Program-made: the position numbers and the translations under genes
Source of the DNA: Actinernus sp. WN-2022
Taxonomy: Eukaryota > Cnidaria > Anthozoa > Actiniaria > Actinernidae
DNA: 64,000 bases
Reading direction: 5' to 3'
Assembly (NCBI GenBank): GCA_030867875.1
Contig: JAOWCC010001368.1
Location: 7,859,714-7,923,713, forward strand
The notes under the pieces: model-generated
Database searches by the model: none
The model's input: the letters and a program-made list of their open reading frames with translations, nothing else
What the model was told of the DNA's origin: nothing
Shown: one piece after another, positions 10,103-19,733 of the stretch
Layout of the letters: every line of letters begins with the position of its first letter
Position numbering within the stretch: the stretch's first letter is position 1

Positions 10103-10250
10103 ATTCGTATTCTCACGGACGAGCTGGAACGAACACTCAATGGAGGCTCGTGCGGGGGAATTCGCTAAAAACTATTTAGCATTAGAAAAGATTCCCCGGC
10201 ATGAGCCTCCATTGAGTGCTCGTTCCAGCTCGTCCGTGAGAATACGAATA
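10102..10250. repeat. Foldback element with 48-bp arms
   Basis: Arms 10102-10149 and 10203-10250 are perfect complements (TATTCGTATTCTCACGGACG...). The loop contains a weaker GGGGGAAT/ATTCCCC pair. It abuts the right end of the preceding element. Confidence 0.85.
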
Positions 10251-10509
10251 TTGTCTATTTCACGTGGAGTAGTTACCGGTAGATGCTCTGCTCGCCTTGA
10301 ATTCATCCAGTAGAGCCACGAAAGTGACTGCCGAACAGCTAAGTTGTCCAATCACGGCCAGAAGCACAATAAACGATGCAAAACAAACAAGCCATGCTCG
10401 TCCTTCGTCCATCCAATTTGTTTTCGTCCTCTTCCGGATCTGGTCAATAGATATAGGTTTTCACAAGCCGGACTAAGAGAACTGATCTTGGACTGATCTC
10501 CTTACGGCT

Positions 10510-10693
10510 TAGCCTGCTTGCAGGCGGTGGAGGGTGTTTTTTCGCGCAGCAAGCGGATCATCGAAGCGGCCGCCATATTGGCCGAGCGTGATTGAGACCT
10601 GGGATCGAATGACAAATGGAGGGGGGAGGGGGGTGGGGGAGAACAAGCAGATCTCCACCTCCACCTCCACCTCCACCGCCTGCAAGCAGGCTA
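10510..10693. mobile_element. 184-bp MITE, Mutator-like: 9-bp TSD
   Basis: Termini TAGCCTGCTTGCAGGCGGTG and their complement are flanked by direct repeats CTTACGGCT at 10501-10509 and 10694-10702. A 9-bp TSD is typical of MULE (Mutator) transposases. A (CCACCT)n microsatellite lies inside at about 10650-10677. Confidence 0.85.
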
Positions 10694-10702
10694 CTTACGG
10701 CT

Positions 10703-11582
10703 ATGATAGTCTTCTACATGATCTGTGGCTCAGTGGACGTCACGATGTTATTTTCAGATTCGGTTCCAGCTCGCTCCATCTCCTTTGTTGAAATCAAGGT
10801 TGAATTCATAAAGACAGGCGATGGATGCGAAACTAACTATATGGATTCTGAATTCTGTGTTGCTCTCCAGAGGAGAATTTTCCATAGTATCCCAGCATGC
10901 ATTGCGTTTTGCCTTATCATATCGTTTTTCGCTTGACGTCATCACTTGAATATTGGAAGAATAAATAATCGATCGATTGATCGAACTGATTATTTTTGAC
11001 GCGTGTGGGTTACTTGTGGTTCCTTTGCCGCGCGAGCATGGTTGTGAAGTTATCGAAGTAAGTTGTTTTTCATCTCAAAATTGTACTTTCGCATATCCGA
11101 AAATTTGACAATAAAACTGCCTGGCGGTAAAACCAATCCACTGAATGCGTCGCTTATTTATTATTCTGTACTCTGTATTTATAGTTTGAAGACATCGGAG
11201 AACGTTTTGAGCGAGATTTAAGTGTTTGAGTTCGCTGACACCTGTTTGCTCATTTTCACTGGCTACTATTTTAGTACTAGAAGTTTCTAATAGAAAGTGA
11301 AGTGCTGCGAGGGGATGCATAGAGCTACTGTCTAGTGATATTAATTAGTTCAAGTGTGAGTTGGGCAAACTAAAAATCTCTCTGACTCTATATTGCCCAC
11401 TTTGTCTATTTTATTACCTTTGTTTCATTTTTTTATCGAAATTATCAACTATTGTTCCACTGATCATATTCAAATTTGTCCAACGCACTTGCCATAATCT
11501 ATAGCTTGGAAATCATACTTTGCTCATGCCGAGTTATTGTGCATTTTGCACATAAAATAACACCACATCGATAACGGAAATA
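10703..11582. other. No gene or element recognised
   Basis: An open frame runs through 10616-10936 on the plus strand but starts inside the MITE microsatellite and shows no family signature. The rest is AT-rich. Confidence 0.5.
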
Positions 11583-11736
11583 TTCTCAGCGGTCTTACCC
11601 AAGTACGAATAAGAGGGCACAACCTACAGAATCACCTCACCATTTGAGCGAGGTTGCCAAACCTTCGACATCTGGTAGTCCTCTCGTCTGTGGTATTATG
11701 GCCAAGCAAGTTTTCCACCCACCATAGCATCCATTT

Positions 11737-11880
11737 ATGAATGTCTTGGCTCCCCAAGTACAAACCGAAGACACTCCACCGGCTCAAGCTAACCCAGGTG
11801 TTAAACTATTTCCATTCGTGTTTCTTTATTTTGTCGCCGTTCTCGCGTTTATCGGCTTCTTGTGTGCATGTGTTATGTGA
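11737..11880 (+). CDS. Hypothetical 47-residue ORF with a single membrane segment
   Basis: ATG at 11737 opens MNVLAPQVQTEDTPPAQANP, a short polar Pro/Gln-rich head. A hydrophobic run of about 20 residues (LFPFVFLYFVAVLAFIGFLC) follows, then a stop at the first unit of the tandem array. The head-plus-anchor layout is coherent, but the length is short and no family is recognised. Confidence 0.25.
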   Translation: MNVLAPQVQTEDTPPAQANPGVKLFPFVFLYFVAVLAFIGFLCACVM

Positions 11881-13390
11881 GCGGTCTCGGCAAAAAATGT
11901 TTCTAAGCCGCTCTTCTCGTATAAGTCATGGGATGTGTTTGGCTATTTGTTCCCTCATGGCTGTTATTGGCATGCTTATTGTAATGCATGTGTTATGTGA
12001 GCGGTCTCGGCGAAAAATGTTTCTAAGCCGCTCTTCTCGTATAAGTCATGGGATGTGTTTGGCTATTTGTTCCCTCATGGCTGTTATTGGCATGCTTATT
12101 GTAATGCATGTGTTATGTGAGCGGTCTCGGCGAAAAATGTTTCTAAGCCGCTCTTCTCGTATAAGTCATGGGATGTGTTTGGCTATTTGTTCCCTCATGG
12201 CTGTTATTGGCATGCTTATTGTAATGCATGTGTTATGTGAGCGGTCTCGGCGAAAATATTTCTAAGCCGCTCTTCTCGTATAAGTCATGGGATGTGTTTG
12301 GCTATTTGTTCCCTCATGGCTGTTATTGGCATGCTTATTGTAATGCATGTGTTATGTGAGCGGTCTCGGCGAAAATATTTCTAACCCGCTCTTCTCGTAT
12401 AAGTCATGGGATGTGTTTGGCTATTTGTTCCCTCATGGCTGTTATTGGCATGCTTATTGTAATGCATGTGTTATGTGAGCGGTCTCGGCGAAAGTTTTCT
12501 ACGCCGCTCTTGTATAAGTCATGGGATGTGTTTGGCTATTTGTTCCCTCATGGCTGTTATTGGCATGGTTATTCTAATGCATGTGTTATGTGAGCGGTCT
12601 CGGCGAAAATATTTCTAACCCGCTCTTCTCGTATAAGTCATGGGATGTGTTTGGCTATTTGTTCCCTCATGGCTGTTATTAGCATGCTTATTGTAATGCA
12701 TGTGTTATGTGAGCGGTCTCGGCGAAAAATGTTTCTAAGCCGCTCTTCTCGTATAAATCATTAGATGTGTTGGGCTATTTGTTCCCTCATTACTGTTATT
12801 GGCATACTTATTGTATTGCATGTGTTATGTGAGCGGTCTCGGCGAAAATGTTTCTAAGCCGCTCTTCGCCGCCGTATAAGCCATGGGATGTGTTCGCCTA
12901 TTTGTTTCCTCATGGTTGTTACTGGCATGCTTATTGTAATGCATGTGTTAGGTGAGCGGTCTCGGCGAAAAATGTTCTAAGCCGCTCTTGTCGTATCAAT
13001 CATTAGATGTGTTGGGCTATTTGTTCCCTCATTACTGTTATTGGCATACTGTATTGTAATGCATGTGTTCATATGTGAGTGGTCTCGGCGAAAGTTTTCT
13101 ACGCCGTTCTTCTCGTATAAATCATGATATGCGTTGAGCTATTTGTTCCTTCATTACTATTTTTAGGCATGCTGTATTTTAGTGCATGTGTTATATGAGC
13201 GGTCTCGGTAGTTTTTCTACGCCGCACTTTTTGTTTTAGTCATGGGGTGTGTTGGGCTATTTGTTCCCTCATTACTATTATGGGCATATTGTATTTTAGT
13301 GCATGTATTATGTGAGCGCTTTTTGCGAAATATGTTTCCACTGCGCTCTTTCCGTGCAGATCGTATATCGATTTGACTCATTGTTCCTTC
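11862..13390 (+). repeat. 120-bp tandem array, about 12-13 units, decaying to the right
   Basis: The unit starts near GCATGTGTTATGTGAGCGGT, then TCTCGGCGAAAA, GCCGCTCTTCTCGTATAA and GGCTGTTATTGGCATGCTTA. The first three or four units are almost identical at exactly 120 bp, which keeps a frame open by chance. Later units gain indels and substitutions and by 13300-13390 are barely recognisable. The gradient suggests recent amplification at the left end. Confidence 0.93.
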
Positions 13391-13781
13391 ATTTGGCAGT
13401 TCGTTGCCCCTTTCCGCGTACGTCGTGGTACACTCTTGGTTTATTTGGCTTGTTCATAACAACAGTTTCAATTATTGTGCATTGGTCAAGTACCTCTCGC
13501 TAATTGGGTATTATCTTGCTTTCCATTGCAATTATCCTCACTGGTTGTCCCGCTCAGTATTCCTGTTGTGCCCTGGCCTGGCATTCATTTGTTTATTACC
13601 GTTTATTACCATTGTTTTAGCTGTGTTTCAGCTTATATTGTTTCTCCTGCCTTTTTTGGTAATACTACTCCGCATTCCTCAATTTTTGGGTTACCTCATT
13701 TGCTTTCGCCACGCCTTTTCATTTTCTCGCTCGAGAGTGACAGCTTTAAAAGGGGAGTCTAATTCCCTCTCGGATTACTGA
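13391..13781. other. Pyrimidine-rich stretch, no gene called
   Basis: Overlapping open frames in two phases read as hydrophobic Leu/Phe/Pro-rich peptides because the plus strand is T/C-rich. No motif is recognisable. Confidence 0.5.
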
Positions 13782-14108
13782 GGTTTAAGGCTGTCATCCT
13801 CTGGGCTGCGCTATTTTTTACTCGCTTGTTTCTTTTCCCAGCGATCATCTAAGCGTTTCAAGCCAAGCTCGCTCTTTCATCACTGGGAACTAACTCAGGG
13901 GTTCGACCCTACTCGCGTTACCGACCGTTTTCTCGCCTGGATTCGCCATGACGGCAACGCCTTTACGCACGCGCCGCCCAGGGGTTGGCAGCTGGTAACA
14001 CCCACATCCCTAGATTTCCTCAGTTCTATGCTTAGGGGCCACGATGTGTCTATGCTGGCCTTCAGGGACCCCAATAGTTTTGTCACCGGAGGTTCTCAAC
14101 CTTTTTAG
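13782..14108 (+). CDS. Unrecognised open frame, 108 codons, no start codon
   Basis: The frame is open from a TGA at 13779 to a TAG at 14106. It reads FKPSSLFHHWELTQGFDPTR, then VTDRFLAWIRHDG and SSMLRGHDVSMLAF. The mixed polar and aromatic composition looks more protein-like than its neighbours. There is no upstream ATG in frame, so it would need splicing or be the 3' end of a retroelement ORF. I recognise no family. Confidence 0.25.
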   Translation, partial: GLRLSSSGLRYFLLACFFSQRSSKRFKPSSLFHHWELTQGFDPTRVTDRFLAWIRHDGNAFTHAPPRGWQLVTPTSLDFLSSMLRGHDVSMLAFRDPNSFVTGGSQPF

Positions 14109-14230
14109 CCGTTTTTAGTTCTGGGCCTCTGTGGGTCTCGGAGGTTTGAGGTTTGAGGGTTGGGTTGTCCGGCTTTGCGGGGTTTAGGTTATATAACCAT
14201 GTTATGATCGTTGGCATTCTAAGATTACTG
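14109..14230. other. Short non-coding tail of the 11583-14284 element
   Basis: G/T-rich sequence between the stop at 14106 and the right terminus. No gene. Confidence 0.5.
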
Positions 14231-14285
14231 TGGCCGCCGGATATCCGTAACTCAATGAGTACGGGTGAGACCGATGAGAATAGGA

Positions 14286-14568
14286 TACTATTCTCAGCGG
14301 TCTTACCCAAGTACGAATAAGAGGGCACAACCTACAGAATCACCTCACCATTTGAGCGAGGTGGCCGTATTCGGCACGGAGTTCGCCAGCCTCTATATCC
14401 TTTTCTCATCTCCCCTCATCCTACTCCATATGGCGGCTGCTTCCGGTCCTTTCCCTTCCCACCCACCCTATTGGGTGACTCCTTCTCCTGCATTCAAGGA
14501 CTGGGAGCGGCCGCCGGATATCCGTAACTCAATGAGTACGGGTGAGACCGATGAGAATAGGATACTAT
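14286..14568 (+). mobile_element. 283-bp internally deleted derivative, directly behind the parent element
   Basis: It begins with the same left end as 11583 (ATTCTCAGCGGTCTTACCC then AAGTACGAATAAGAGGGCAC) and ends with the same CCGGATATCCGTAACTCAAT...GAATAGGA as 14226-14284. The interior is only about 130 bp. The two elements abut head to tail across GGATACTATTCTC. Confidence 0.8.
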
Positions 14569-14677
14569 AGACGTGTAAATTAGACGTACTGATTGATATT
14601 TTATTGAAATGTGTGAACAATCACAAACTACTTAACTGTTACATTAATTTGCTGTATGGCAGAATTCAATGGGAGTG

Positions 14678-14758
14678 GAGAAAATACTGACCCCCAGTCT
14701 ATGGACTCTCTAAAATGTCAGTACTGGGAGTCCATGGACTGGAGGTCAATGTTTTCTC
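14678..14758. repeat. 81-bp foldback element
   Basis: Arms 14678-14708 and 14728-14758 are complementary over about 31 bp with a few mismatches (GAGAAAATACTGACCCCCAG versus its complement). Confidence 0.75.
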
Positions 14759-14997
14759 ACCAACCAGATACAACCGTCCACATCAATAATAACGACAACT
14801 CAAAGTTAATAATATTTGTGTCCGAGTGATGCACTTTTTAACATGCCAATGCTACAAAACAATAACAATTTTATGTATACACTCATTACCAAAAAATACC
14901 TAGAAAAATGTAAAAGCTTAAAATCAAGAGGGTCTTAAAATAACTGAGTATTGCAATTAGTTGCAAAGCTAAATACATTTGACACTTAAATAAAGTC
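14759..14997. other. No gene or element recognised
   Basis: AT-rich spacer. Confidence 0.5.
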
Positions 14998-15502
14998 AAG
15001 GGCACCCAACGAGTACTTTTTAAAATTCGTTTGAAACCAGTCGTATGCAGCTCATCTAGCCATTTTAAGGCGCCTACTATGTCTTTTGACGTATTCTAGA
15101 AAGCTATTAGCTGTTCGGATTTTCTAGGTGAAAATCGCGTCAACCGAAAATACTATGGCAAAATATTCCCGGCCTACGAATTTGTTAGTAGTCTAGAACA
15201 GAAACAAGAATGTTCTAGCCCAAGTAACTTCATGTTGCAAAGTTTTGTGGAGGTACGAATGTTTTAGGGATTCTTTTTTGCTGTTCTGACTCTATTGATC
15301 AGACGAATTGGGACGTACGAATATTTTAGGGGAAACCTTTTAGTCTCCCTTTTCTTCTATAATTTTCTAGGGATTGAAAAAAAAATTCTAGCCAGTATTT
15401 CAGAAAACAATTTTCTAGGGACAATTTTTTCAAATCCGAAAATTTTAGGCTAACTTACTCTCCCGAACAGCTTTTTAACCGAAAACTTCGTTGGGTGCCC
15501 TT
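14998..15502. mobile_element. 505-bp element with AAGGGCACCCAACGA inverted ends and scattered TTCTAGG motifs
   Basis: AAGGGCACCCAACGAG at 14998 is complemented by TTCGTTGGGTGCCCTT ending at 15502. The motif TTCTAG(G) or TTTTAGG recurs about ten times inside, often next to ACGAA or CGAAAA. Non-coding. TAAAGT flanks both sides loosely, so the TSD is uncertain. Confidence 0.65.
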
Positions 15503-15692
15503 GTAAAGTTACTTATACTTACTTAACTTTACTTATATTTTGAAAAATACTGCCAAATTCTTAAAATTCCTTTGTTTTCGCGGGAAATTCGAACATCTTT
15601 ACTCAGTTATAACTTAATCCCGTTTTATTATATTTGAATTCGGTTTTTCAATGCTGGACACCTCACTTAAAGGGTAGAACATGCTAACAACA

Positions 15693-16228
15693 GTTCAGTA
15701 AAACCCAAGTTAAAATCGTACGAAATGCGAACGTTCGCAGTGACGTCAAATTGTCAATCACTAAATTCAAACAACCATATTTGGTGTTTTCTAGCCTTGA
15801 ACTATCCGCATACCAAGTTTCAAGTCATTTGGGTTTAACGTTCTAAAGTTATTTGCCGAGTGGGAGGACTGAAAAGGGTCATATTTTGCCATCGTGTTCT
15901 ATTTCTTCTATTCACGCACTCAGTTCAATTACTAAATTCATGGTAGAGTCCTCGGCCGAAATCCAGCAATTGTTGGGTCCGGTTTCCTCGGTTCAGTCTT
16001 CTCGATTCATTTGTAATCATGTCCATACACTAGTCCGGGTTTAGTTCTGCTCTTCTCCAGTTCGCTCAGTTTTTCCAGCACTATGCTATGCAAATTTCCT
16101 ACCGTGTTACCTTTGTAACAAGTGCAAATCTCTTATAAAGAGTGAAGTAAAATTCACTATTCTCACCAGGGAAATCCGCGCACAATGGCTAAATTAAAAA
16201 TTAACGGAATTGCACGGTTTATCTCAAA
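15693..16228 (+). repeat. First block of duplicated segment, copy 1
   Basis: Starts GTTCAGTAAAACCCAAGTTA and aligns with 49798-50397 at high identity with small indels. No coding frame stands out. The copies diverge just after ACGGAATTGCACG. Confidence 0.85.
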
Positions 16229-16619
16229 GTCTGATGTCCAAACTATATCAAGTCAAACATGGTCTGCAGTTTTGTCGGCGCGGTCGTTGAACAAAGAACT
16301 GAGTCCAGTAACAACCGAGTGAATTCTGTTGGCTTGCTTGCTGTATTGTATTCTGCTTTTCGCTGTACAATGATACAGATACCAAAACTACAAAGAGTAA
16401 GATGACCTGGCTGAAGAGAAATCTAGGTCTGAGTTTTCTAGATACCCCACAGGCAGCCCAATCTCGTGATTTGTGTATTTATACGCTTACAAATATCGCT
16501 TGAATAGTTCATATTATAAATCCTTCCAAAACATGCATGTATGTTAGACAAATAAATTCAAGACTTCACCCTACAATGTTTCAGTTGTGGTTATTCATAC
16601 CTCTGAGCTCTTCTAGGGT
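16229..16619 (+). repeat. Arm block of duplicated segment, part 1, interrupted by BEL-1
   Basis: Aligns with 53988-54400 and resumes after BEL-1 at 22455-23030. A diverged inverted copy lies at about 25960-27540. The interruption lies within CTAGGG(T)TG, which is intact at 54395-54403. Confidence 0.85.
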
Positions 16620-16868
16620 TGTGGAGAATATTTCGGTAGTACTTTCCCCATTCAGTTTCAAACATTGTTGTTTAAGTAAAATATAGGCAGGCGTTCCTAA
16701 CCCTCGAGTCAGGGGTAGGCCTGGAGACTAGTCACATGTAAGAGGAGAGCACGTGGAGAGGAATAAACATGGCGGACTAAAAGCAATGTGTGGAGTTTGT
16801 TATTTGGTTTTATAGGGAAACAAATCTGTGAGAATTGTCGGAGCAAACGGAAAACTTAATCCCCGACA
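16620..16868 (+). repeat. BEL-1 5' LTR
   Basis: 249 bp, TGTGGAGAATATTTCGG...CCCCGACA. Contains an AATAAA polyadenylation-type signal near 16758. No difference from the 3' LTR was seen on reading both. Confidence 0.95.
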
Positions 16869-16871
16869 AAG

Positions 16872-16884
16872 TGGCGACCCTGCC
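16872..16884 (+). promoter_or_regulatory. BEL-1 primer-binding site
   Basis: TGGCGACCCTGCC lies 3 bp downstream of the LTR. TGG complements the CCA end of a tRNA; the primer tRNA was not identified. BEL-2 uses a related TGGCGACC start with the same 3-bp spacing. Confidence 0.75.
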
Positions 16885-16966
16885 AGGACACCGTTCTAGG
16901 AATTTTGCGAGGGAAAATCAGAACAAGTGAGTTTACAAAATCAACGGAGAGTCGAGCGAATTCGAG

Positions 16967-17539
16967 ATGGCGACAGTCGAAGAAGCATTAAAGAAAATCG
17001 ATGGTAAGCTTAAATTGTTGAAGTTCACACAGGATGACACACCGAGAATTCTAGAAAATAAATCGTTGAAAGCCATGGAACGACAACTGAAGAATTTCGA
17101 AAACCAGATAAACGAGAGTCATGACTTGAAAGCGAGAGTGCAAGAACTGAGAATAGAAGCCGGAGACAAACCAGATGACGTAAGGAAATGGAGTTGGGAA
17201 ATCGAGAGCGGAATAGCAGTATATGAAGAAGCCACGGAAGGATTGAAAGACGCTATAAAACACCAGCGAGAACGAGCACAGCGAGAATTTAGGGACGAAG
17301 AAGAAGCGATCGAAGAACAGAAAAGACAAAGGCAGTATGAACAAGAAATTCACCACGAGCAGGCAAAGTTGGAAGTCAGGCAGAAATACGATAGGAAGTT
17401 AGGCGAAATCCGTGAGAAATCAGGGAAGGAGAAAAACCAAGAAGCCAAGCTTCCAAAGCTAGTGATATCTAAGTTTCAAGGTACACATTTAGATTGGCAA
17501 AGATTTTGGAGCCAGTTTGAAGCAGTTACTAATTCCTAA
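16967..17539 (+). pseudogene. BEL-1 gag, N-terminal part, frameshifted
   Basis: ATG at 16967 opens an alpha-helical, charged N-terminal gag (coiled coil rich in Lys/Glu/Gln). It leads into the conserved LPKLVISKFQGTHLDWQRFW block, equivalent to LPKLSITRFSG...W in BEL-2. The frame runs off at a stop at 17537 just after FWSQFEA. Compared with BEL-2, roughly 20 codons following this motif are missing and the downstream sequence continues one frame over, so a deletion joined the two parts out of frame. Gag would form the particle and bind RNA in the cytoplasm. Confidence 0.9.
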
Positions 17540-19733
17540 AGTCAAGATGACAATTGATGGACTTCCATTCACCACAGAAGGTTATGAGCGGGCCAAACAT
17601 CTATTGAAATCCAAATATGGAAAGCTTAGTGAAGTTGTAAATGCACACGTCCAGAATATCATGTCTCTTCAGACCATCCATGGTACTCAGCCAAAGAAGG
17701 TACACGAGTTCTATGACCAACTGGTTAGTAACATACAATCGTTAGAAACCATGGGAAAACTCAGGGAGATAAATGGTTATGTCCGACTGACGCTTGATAA
17801 GCTGCCAGGGATTAGAGCAGATCTGGTTAGGACTGATGACGAGTGGCAGGAATGGAGATTTCCTCAGATGATTGTGGCCTTGCGGAAGTGGTGTGAGAGA
17901 AATCCAGTGCCAACAGATGACCGAGCATCGGAAAATGCATGTGGCGAGCGAGGGCAATACCGACCACACAGGAGGGAAAGGGTGTTCCAAACTAACCAAC
18001 CAGATGGGAAACCGGCCAGGGTTTGTGTTTATTGCAATGCAGGCGATCATAAATCCACTGACTGTGAGAAGGTGATAAGTGTGGAAGAAAGAAAGAAGCA
18101 GTTGAGCACCAAGAAGCTGTGTTTTAATTGTACTGGGGCAAAGCATAGAGCCTCAGACTGCCGTAGTAGGAGCAACTGTCAAAAGTGTAATGGCAAACAT
18201 CATACCTCGATTTGTGATAGAGATTCAAACCGACAGCCAAACCCAATGATGATAGCCACTGTTAAAGGTACAGTAATATACCCTGTTGTGGTGGTAAAGG
18301 TGGATGGTATAAAGTGCAGGGCATTGCTTGATTCTGGGGCTGGAAGTTCTTATGCCTCAGCAGAGTTAATAAATAGGCTTGATAAGCAACCTATTCGAAG
18401 GGAGTTTAAACGGATCGATATGATGATGCATTCGACTAACCAGAAGATAGAAATATTTGGTGTGAAGGTTTCCAGTCTGAAGGAAGATTTTCACCTGGCT
18501 ATTTCAGTAAGCAAGGTAGATAGAGCAGTCCTACTGTCGCTCCCAAATCCTAGGTATACTGAAATAATTGATCAACACCAGCACCTAGAGGGAGTCATTA
18601 TGGATGATATGGATAATAAGACCGAGCTTCCCATTCACCTTGTACTCGGTACAAGTGAGTACTCAAGCATCAAGACGCGAACGAGGCCAAGAGTCGGACA
18701 GCCTGGAGAGCCGGTAGCAGAGTTGACAACTTTTGGTTGGACAATCCTTTCACCAGGAGCAGAGGTGAATCGGAACAGTGTTTACTTGACGAGAACTTCT
18801 ACTGCAGATCTGGAGCAGCTGTGTAGACTAGATGTGTTGGGGCTTGAGGACAGACCAGCTGGAGACCAACAATCTGTCTACGAGGATTTCAAGGAACAGC
18901 TGACACAAAGCTCTGAAGGCTGGTACGAGACTGGTTTACTTTGGAAGAATAACTGTGGTCCTTTACAGAGCAATAAAAGTGGAAGTTTAGGAAGACTGGC
19001 GGGCCTGGTGAAGAGGCTGCACAGGGAACCTACGCTGGTCGACAGATATGATGATGTTATCCAGGATCAACTGGCAAAGAGTATAGTAGAAAGAGCGAGT
19101 GAAGTAGCTAAGGGTAGAGAGTTCTACATACCTCATAAGCCAGTGATACGAGAGTCTGCCGAAAGCACAAAAATGCGAATAGTGTTTGATGCATCAGCGA
19201 GACAAAATGAAGAGAGCCTCTCATTAAATGACTGCTTAGAAACAGGACCGGCCTTACAGAACCTGTTGTGGAGAGTTCTTGTGAGAATGCGGTTTAAGCC
19301 GGTGGCATTGTGTGGAGATATCAAACAGGCATTCTTGCAGGTGCGCATACGTGAAGAAGACCGAGATGCTTTGCGGTTCCACTGGATCAGGAATAAAGAT
19401 CCCTCTGATGTTGAAGTCCTTAGATTCACTCGTGTCCCGTTTGGTCTAGTCCAATCGCCCTTTCTGTTGGGGGGAACAATAGAACAACATTTGGAGAACT
19501 GCAAGAACAAGTACCCCAGAGAGGTAGAGGAGATCAGGAGGGGTTTGTATGTGGATGATGTCCTCACTGGGGGAGAGACCTTGGACGGAACACTTAAGCT
19601 GAAAGAGATGGTAGTAACAATGTTTGGAGAGGCGAAATTTGAGCTACACAAGTGGCATTCAAATGTACCAGAGCTGGAAGCAAGTTGTAATTCTAATGAT
19701 GAGGAACAGAGTTATGCAAAGGAGCAGCTATGA
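17517..19733 (+). pseudogene. BEL-1 gag-pol middle part: knuckles, protease, reverse transcriptase
   Basis: Open frame of 738 codons continuing gag-pol. It has no start of its own, because it lies downstream of the gag frameshift. Visible in order: gag block IDGLPFTTEGYERAK (about 13-27); three zinc knuckles starting with CVYCNAGDHKSTDC at about 170 and CFNC at 202; an aspartic protease (LLDSGAGSSYA, Asp at about 272, DUF1758-like); and RT with GDIKQAFLQV (about 600) and the catalytic YVDD at about 678-681. The frame ends at TGA 19731-19733 after KEQL, where BEL-2 has QQLG. A single GGA to TGA change would explain it; programmed readthrough is less likely. Confidence 0.93.

Larger units (their letters stand above)
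11583..14284 (+). mobile_element. 2.7-kb element with imperfect inverted ends, carrying a 120-bp tandem array
   Basis: The left end ATTCTCAGCGGTCTTACCC (11582 on) and the complement of the right end ATTCTCATCGGTCTCACCC (ending about 14284) match at all but two positions. The same left and right ends recur head to tail at 14286-14568. Inside are a short membrane-protein-like ORF, the 120-bp array, a TC-rich stretch and a 108-codon open frame. I cannot assign a superfamily; tyrosine-recombinase (DIRS-like) and DNA-transposon origins are both possible. Confidence 0.6.

Noticed and set aside
10616..10936. 106-residue plus-strand ORF
   Set aside because: It begins in the MITE microsatellite and has no recognisable domain.
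11741..12593. ORFs encoding a 40-residue repeat in the 120-bp array
   Set aside because: Only the first units are exactly 120 bp, and the frame is lost as soon as a unit changes length. No selection for reading frame is visible.
19731..19733. Programmed stop-codon readthrough in BEL-1
   Set aside because: BEL-2 has a sense Gly at the aligned position and no stop. A point mutation is simpler, especially with a frameshift also present in gag.
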